Source of the DNA: Thiohalobacter thiocyanaticus
Lineage (GTDB): Bacteria; Pseudomonadota; Gammaproteobacteria; Thiohalobacterales; Thiohalobacteraceae
Assembly: GCF_003932505.1 (NCBI RefSeq)
Contig: NZ_QZMU01000002.1
Location: forward strand, 1-64,000
Direction: 5' to 3'
DNA length: 64,000 nt
Below the pieces are notes generated by a model. The model did no database searches. It saw only the letters and a program-made list of their open reading frames with translations, and had not been told where the DNA came from. Position 1 is the first letter of the stretch; each line of letters opens with the position of its first letter. Made by a program: the position numbers and the translations under genes. Shown one piece after another: positions 60,299 through 64,000 of the stretch.

Positions 60299-61426
60299 AT
60301 GAGTATTCTGCGCCGTCGAACCGCGGATGACCGACGCTCGGGACGTGACCGGCGCTGGACCGACACGGCCGCCTGCCAGGGACTCAATCCGGACGTCTAC
60401 CGCTATCCGGACTGGTCGGAGCAGCTCATCCAGTTCCTGACCCGCTACCTGTTCTTCAGCCTCGGCATCCTGTTCTTCAATTTCACCCAGAACATCGAGC
60501 CGGTCTGGTTCAGCCGCCTCGAACTCAATATCGCCTTCGGCCTGTATTTCGTCATCAACACCCTGAACTTCCTGCACGCCAGTCGTCGCCCCATCTGCCC
60601 CGCCCGCTACCATTTCGCCATGTGGGTGGATATCGCCATCACCGCCATCTCGGTGCTCAACGATCCCTACGCCATCCCGCCCTCGCTGCTGGTATTCATC
60701 ATGGTGGTGCTGGGCAACGGCATGCGCTACGGCATGCGCCTGTTCGGTGAGGCCGTGATCGGCTGCTTCGGCGCCGTGATGCTGGTCTTCACCCTGCGCT
60801 ATTCCAACATGGGTGAACTGTTCACGCCGGGCATGCTGTTCCTGAACCTGTTCGGGGGCATCATCCTGGTCTATGCCTATATCCTGATGGGACGGATCGA
60901 GCAGTCACGCCGCGAGCTCGAGCACAACAGCCGCATCGACCCCCTTACCGGCCTGATGAACCGGGGCGCGCTGATGGAGCTGTCCGACCGCCTGTTCCAG
61001 AGTCTCGGCGGCGGCTCCCATCGCGCCGTGGTGATGTTCGCCGACATGGACAAATTCAAACAGGTCAACGATACCTATGGCCACGGCATGGGCGACCAGG
61101 TTCTGCGCAAGGTGGCCGAAATCATGCGGGGCTCGCTGCGCGGCACTGATCTCGCCGCGCGCATCGGCGGCGACGAATTCGTCCTGGTGCTGACCGACAT
61201 CACCCTGGACGAGGCCGAGCTGGTCGCCACCCGCATCCAGGAGCAGATCGCGCTCTATGCCTGTGACCACCAGCTGCCCTGCAGCGTGACCATCGCCCTC
61301 GGCGAGGCGCCGACCCATGGCCGCAGCCTCGATGCCATCCTCGACCACGTCGACCGGGCCCTGTACAAGTGCAAGCGCACCCGCGACTGCACCGGCATCA
61401 TGCGCGCGGAAACCCTCCAGGCCTGA
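60299..61426 (+). CDS. membrane diguanylate cyclase (GGDEF)
   Basis: 375 residues from the ATG at 60299, with AAGGAACG upstream. About six membrane helices fill residues 40-195 (YLFFSLGILFFNF, MLFLNLFGGIILVYAYIL). The GGDEF domain follows with DPLTGLMNRGAL, active site ARIGGDEFVLVL, and inhibitory RGTD five residues before it. It should synthesise c-di-GMP in response to a membrane or quinone-linked cue. An 8-bp gap separates it from sixA. Confidence 0.94.
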   Translation: MSILRRRTADDRRSGRDRRWTDTAACQGLNPDVYRYPDWSEQLIQFLTRYLFFSLGILFFNFTQNIEPVWFSRLELNIAFGLYFVINTLNFLHASRRPICPARYHFAMWVDIAITAISVLNDPYAIPPSLLVFIMVVLGNGMRYGMRLFGEAVIGCFGAVMLVFTLRYSNMGELFTPGMLFLNLFGGIILVYAYILMGRIEQSRRELEHNSRIDPLTGLMNRGALMELSDRLFQSLGGGSHRAVVMFADMDKFKQVNDTYGHGMGDQVLRKVAEIMRGSLRGTDLAARIGGDEFVLVLTDITLDEAELVATRIQEQIALYACDHQLPCSVTIALGEAPTHGRSLDAILDHVDRALYKCKRTRDCTGIMRAETLQA

Positions 61427-61434
61427 GGCCGACC

Positions 61435-61944
61435 ATGAGCAAGACCCTCGCCCTGCTGCGCCACGCCAAATCCGACTGGGACGCCGGCACCACGGATATC
61501 GACCGCCCCCTGAACAAACGCGGGAAGAAGGATGCCCCGAGCCTCGGTCGCTGGCTGCAGAGACAGGCCTGGCGGCCGCAGCTGATTCTTAGTTCCCCTG
61601 CCGTCCGGGCCCGTCAGACCATTGAGGCCGTGATCGAACAGGCCGGGATGCAGGACGTCGAGCTACGCTGGGAGGAAGAACTCTACCTGGCCAGCCGGAA
61701 GTCACTGTTGCAACGCATCCGCGGGCTGTCCCAGGAAACGAAAAGCGTGCTGCTGGTCGGGCACAATCCCGGGCTGGAGGAGGTGCTGGAATACCTGAGC
61801 CGGACGGCGGTACCAACCACCGACAGCGACAAGCTGTTCACCACCGCCAACCTGGCGCTGCTGCGGCTGGACGGCAACTGGAAGGATGCGGGCCGCGGCA
61901 CGGCCGAACTGGTAGAGCTGGTCCGGCCGCGGGATCTGGGCTGA
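61435..61944 (+). CDS. sixA: phosphohistidine phosphatase SixA
   Basis: 169 residues from the ATG at 61435. Histidine-phosphatase motifs: LLRHAKSDWD with the phospho-acceptor His, SSPAVRARQTIEAV, and LLVGHNPGLEEVL with the second His. SixA removes phosphate from histidine kinases or PTS proteins. Follows the GGDEF gene in one operon. Confidence 0.93.
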   Translation: MSKTLALLRHAKSDWDAGTTDIDRPLNKRGKKDAPSLGRWLQRQAWRPQLILSSPAVRARQTIEAVIEQAGMQDVELRWEEELYLASRKSLLQRIRGLSQETKSVLLVGHNPGLEEVLEYLSRTAVPTTDSDKLFTTANLALLRLDGNWKDAGRGTAELVELVRPRDLG

Positions 61945-61982
61945 GACTGGCTATCAGGCATTTGTGCTGTCAACGCAGAATA

Positions 61983-62138
61983 CGCGGAGGCGCAAAGATT
62001 TAGAAACCTTCGATCAATTACGTCATTGCGAGGAGCGTAGCGACGTGGCAATCTCTAACCGATTGATTCTGCATTACGAGATTGCCACGCTTCGCTCGCA
62101 ATGACGATATAAAATTCATTGGACTTTGCGCCTCCGCG
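61983..62138. repeat. nested palindromic repeat (second composite)
   Basis: Outer perfect 15-bp arms CGCGGAGGCGCAAAG (61983-61997) and its complement (62124-62138). Inner arms 62021-62055 and 62078-62106 are of the CGTCATTGCGAGGAGCG...GTGGCAATCTC type, a repeat common in many bacterial genomes. Lies between the convergent sixA and serS genes; no T-run. Confidence 0.7.
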
Positions 62139-62188
62139 CCTCTGCGCTCTCGGCGTTACCCATTACCGCTGCATGGCATGACACGGAC

Positions 62189-63788
<1,600 letters not shown>

Positions 63789-63792
<4 letters not shown>

Positions 63793-64000
63793 AACTGTCT
63801 CCCCAGTGCTATACCGATGGCCGCCGCCCCGATGCAGAGCAGTACGCTCAGCAGGACATTCGCCGCCGCCCGGCCCAGCTCACCGGCCTGCATCAGGTTC
63901 AGGGTCTCCAGCGAGAAGGTGGAAAAGGTGGTGAAGGCCCCCAGCAGCCCGACCAGCCAGAAGGCCCGCAGCGCCGGTGCCACCGCCAGCCGCTCCACCA
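63789..64000 (-). CDS. crcB: fluoride exporter CrcB, partial
   Basis: C-terminal ~70 residues of CrcB, with the pore motif [16 protein letters not shown] and a last membrane helix ([19 protein letters not shown]). The start lies beyond the right window edge. CrcB/Fluc forms a dual-topology fluoride channel. Confidence 0.9.

Noticed and set aside
61983-62138. Intrinsic terminator between sixA and serS
   Set aside because: The arms are long dispersed repeats with no T-run on either side.

Overview
The window reads as chromosomal DNA of a sulfur-oxidising gammaproteobacterium related to Chromatiales/Ectothiorhodospiraceae-type organisms. The basis is a complete oxidative-type reverse dissimilatory sulfite reductase cluster in the order dsrABEFHCMKLJOPNR (dsrEFH and dsrL present, no dsrD), GC-rich coding DNA, and VPLPA/PEP-CTERM surface proteins. 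The genus cannot be fixed from the sequence.

Region 1 (1-14.8 kb) is a decaying integrated element. It starts inside a broken P4-type tyrosine integrase, followed by a broken AlpA-like excisionase and a broken HTH protein, all recognisable only by stitching frames together. Next come a terminase large subunit with a disrupted 5' end, an HK97-type prohead protease, a tape-measure-like protein and small phage genes. An accessory part follows: a DUF1566 VPLPA-CTERM protein, a SRAP (YedK/HMCES) protein, a toxin-antitoxin-like pair, and two copies of a ~77-bp repeat carrying a terminator. It ends at the 3' end of tRNA-Ser(UGA).

Region 2 (15-31 kb) carries a Bax-inhibitor-1/YccA membrane protein, a dsrS-like gene displaced from the dsr cluster, a dockerin-bearing secreted subtilase next to a cohesin-like VPLPA protein, three non-haem iron 2-oxoglutarate oxygenases, a frameshifted TauE-type permease, and a cyclic-nucleotide-binding diguanylate cyclase. 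A minus-strand cluster running up to the dsr promoter region holds a 67-aa protein, a cysteine-free DsrC homologue (RspA type), an orphan Cas6/Cmx6-like RNase, a 64-aa protein and a TauD-type dioxygenase.

Region 3 (31.6-47.5 kb) is the dsr cluster. DsrAB oxidises persulfidic sulfur to sulfite, DsrEFH and DsrC relay sulfur, DsrMKJOP links DsrC to the quinone pool, DsrL is an NAD(P)H oxidoreductase, DsrN is a cobyrinate-synthase-like amidase, and DsrR is an A-type-scaffold-like protein. Several intercistronic hairpins punctuate it. A NarX/NarL-like two-component pair and a rhodanese follow directly.

Region 4 (47.6-64 kb) holds an amylosucrase-type GH13 enzyme, a type II NADH dehydrogenase, a VPLPA protein with a sigma-54-like promoter, siroheme synthase cysG (the cofactor of DsrAB) followed by a LexA-fold protein lacking the catalytic lysine, an outer-membrane protein, pepN, a tandem DsrC/TusE fusion, a diguanylate cyclase, sixA, serS, a DUF190 protein and the end of crcB.

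Three DsrC-family proteins with different cysteine sets (two, none, one in a fused tandem) lie in one window. Four nested or paired palindromic repeats are scattered between genes. The best candidates for something undescribed are the tandem DsrC/TusE fusion, the RspA plus orphan Cas6 cluster facing dsr, and the dockerin-protease/cohesin-VPLPA pair.
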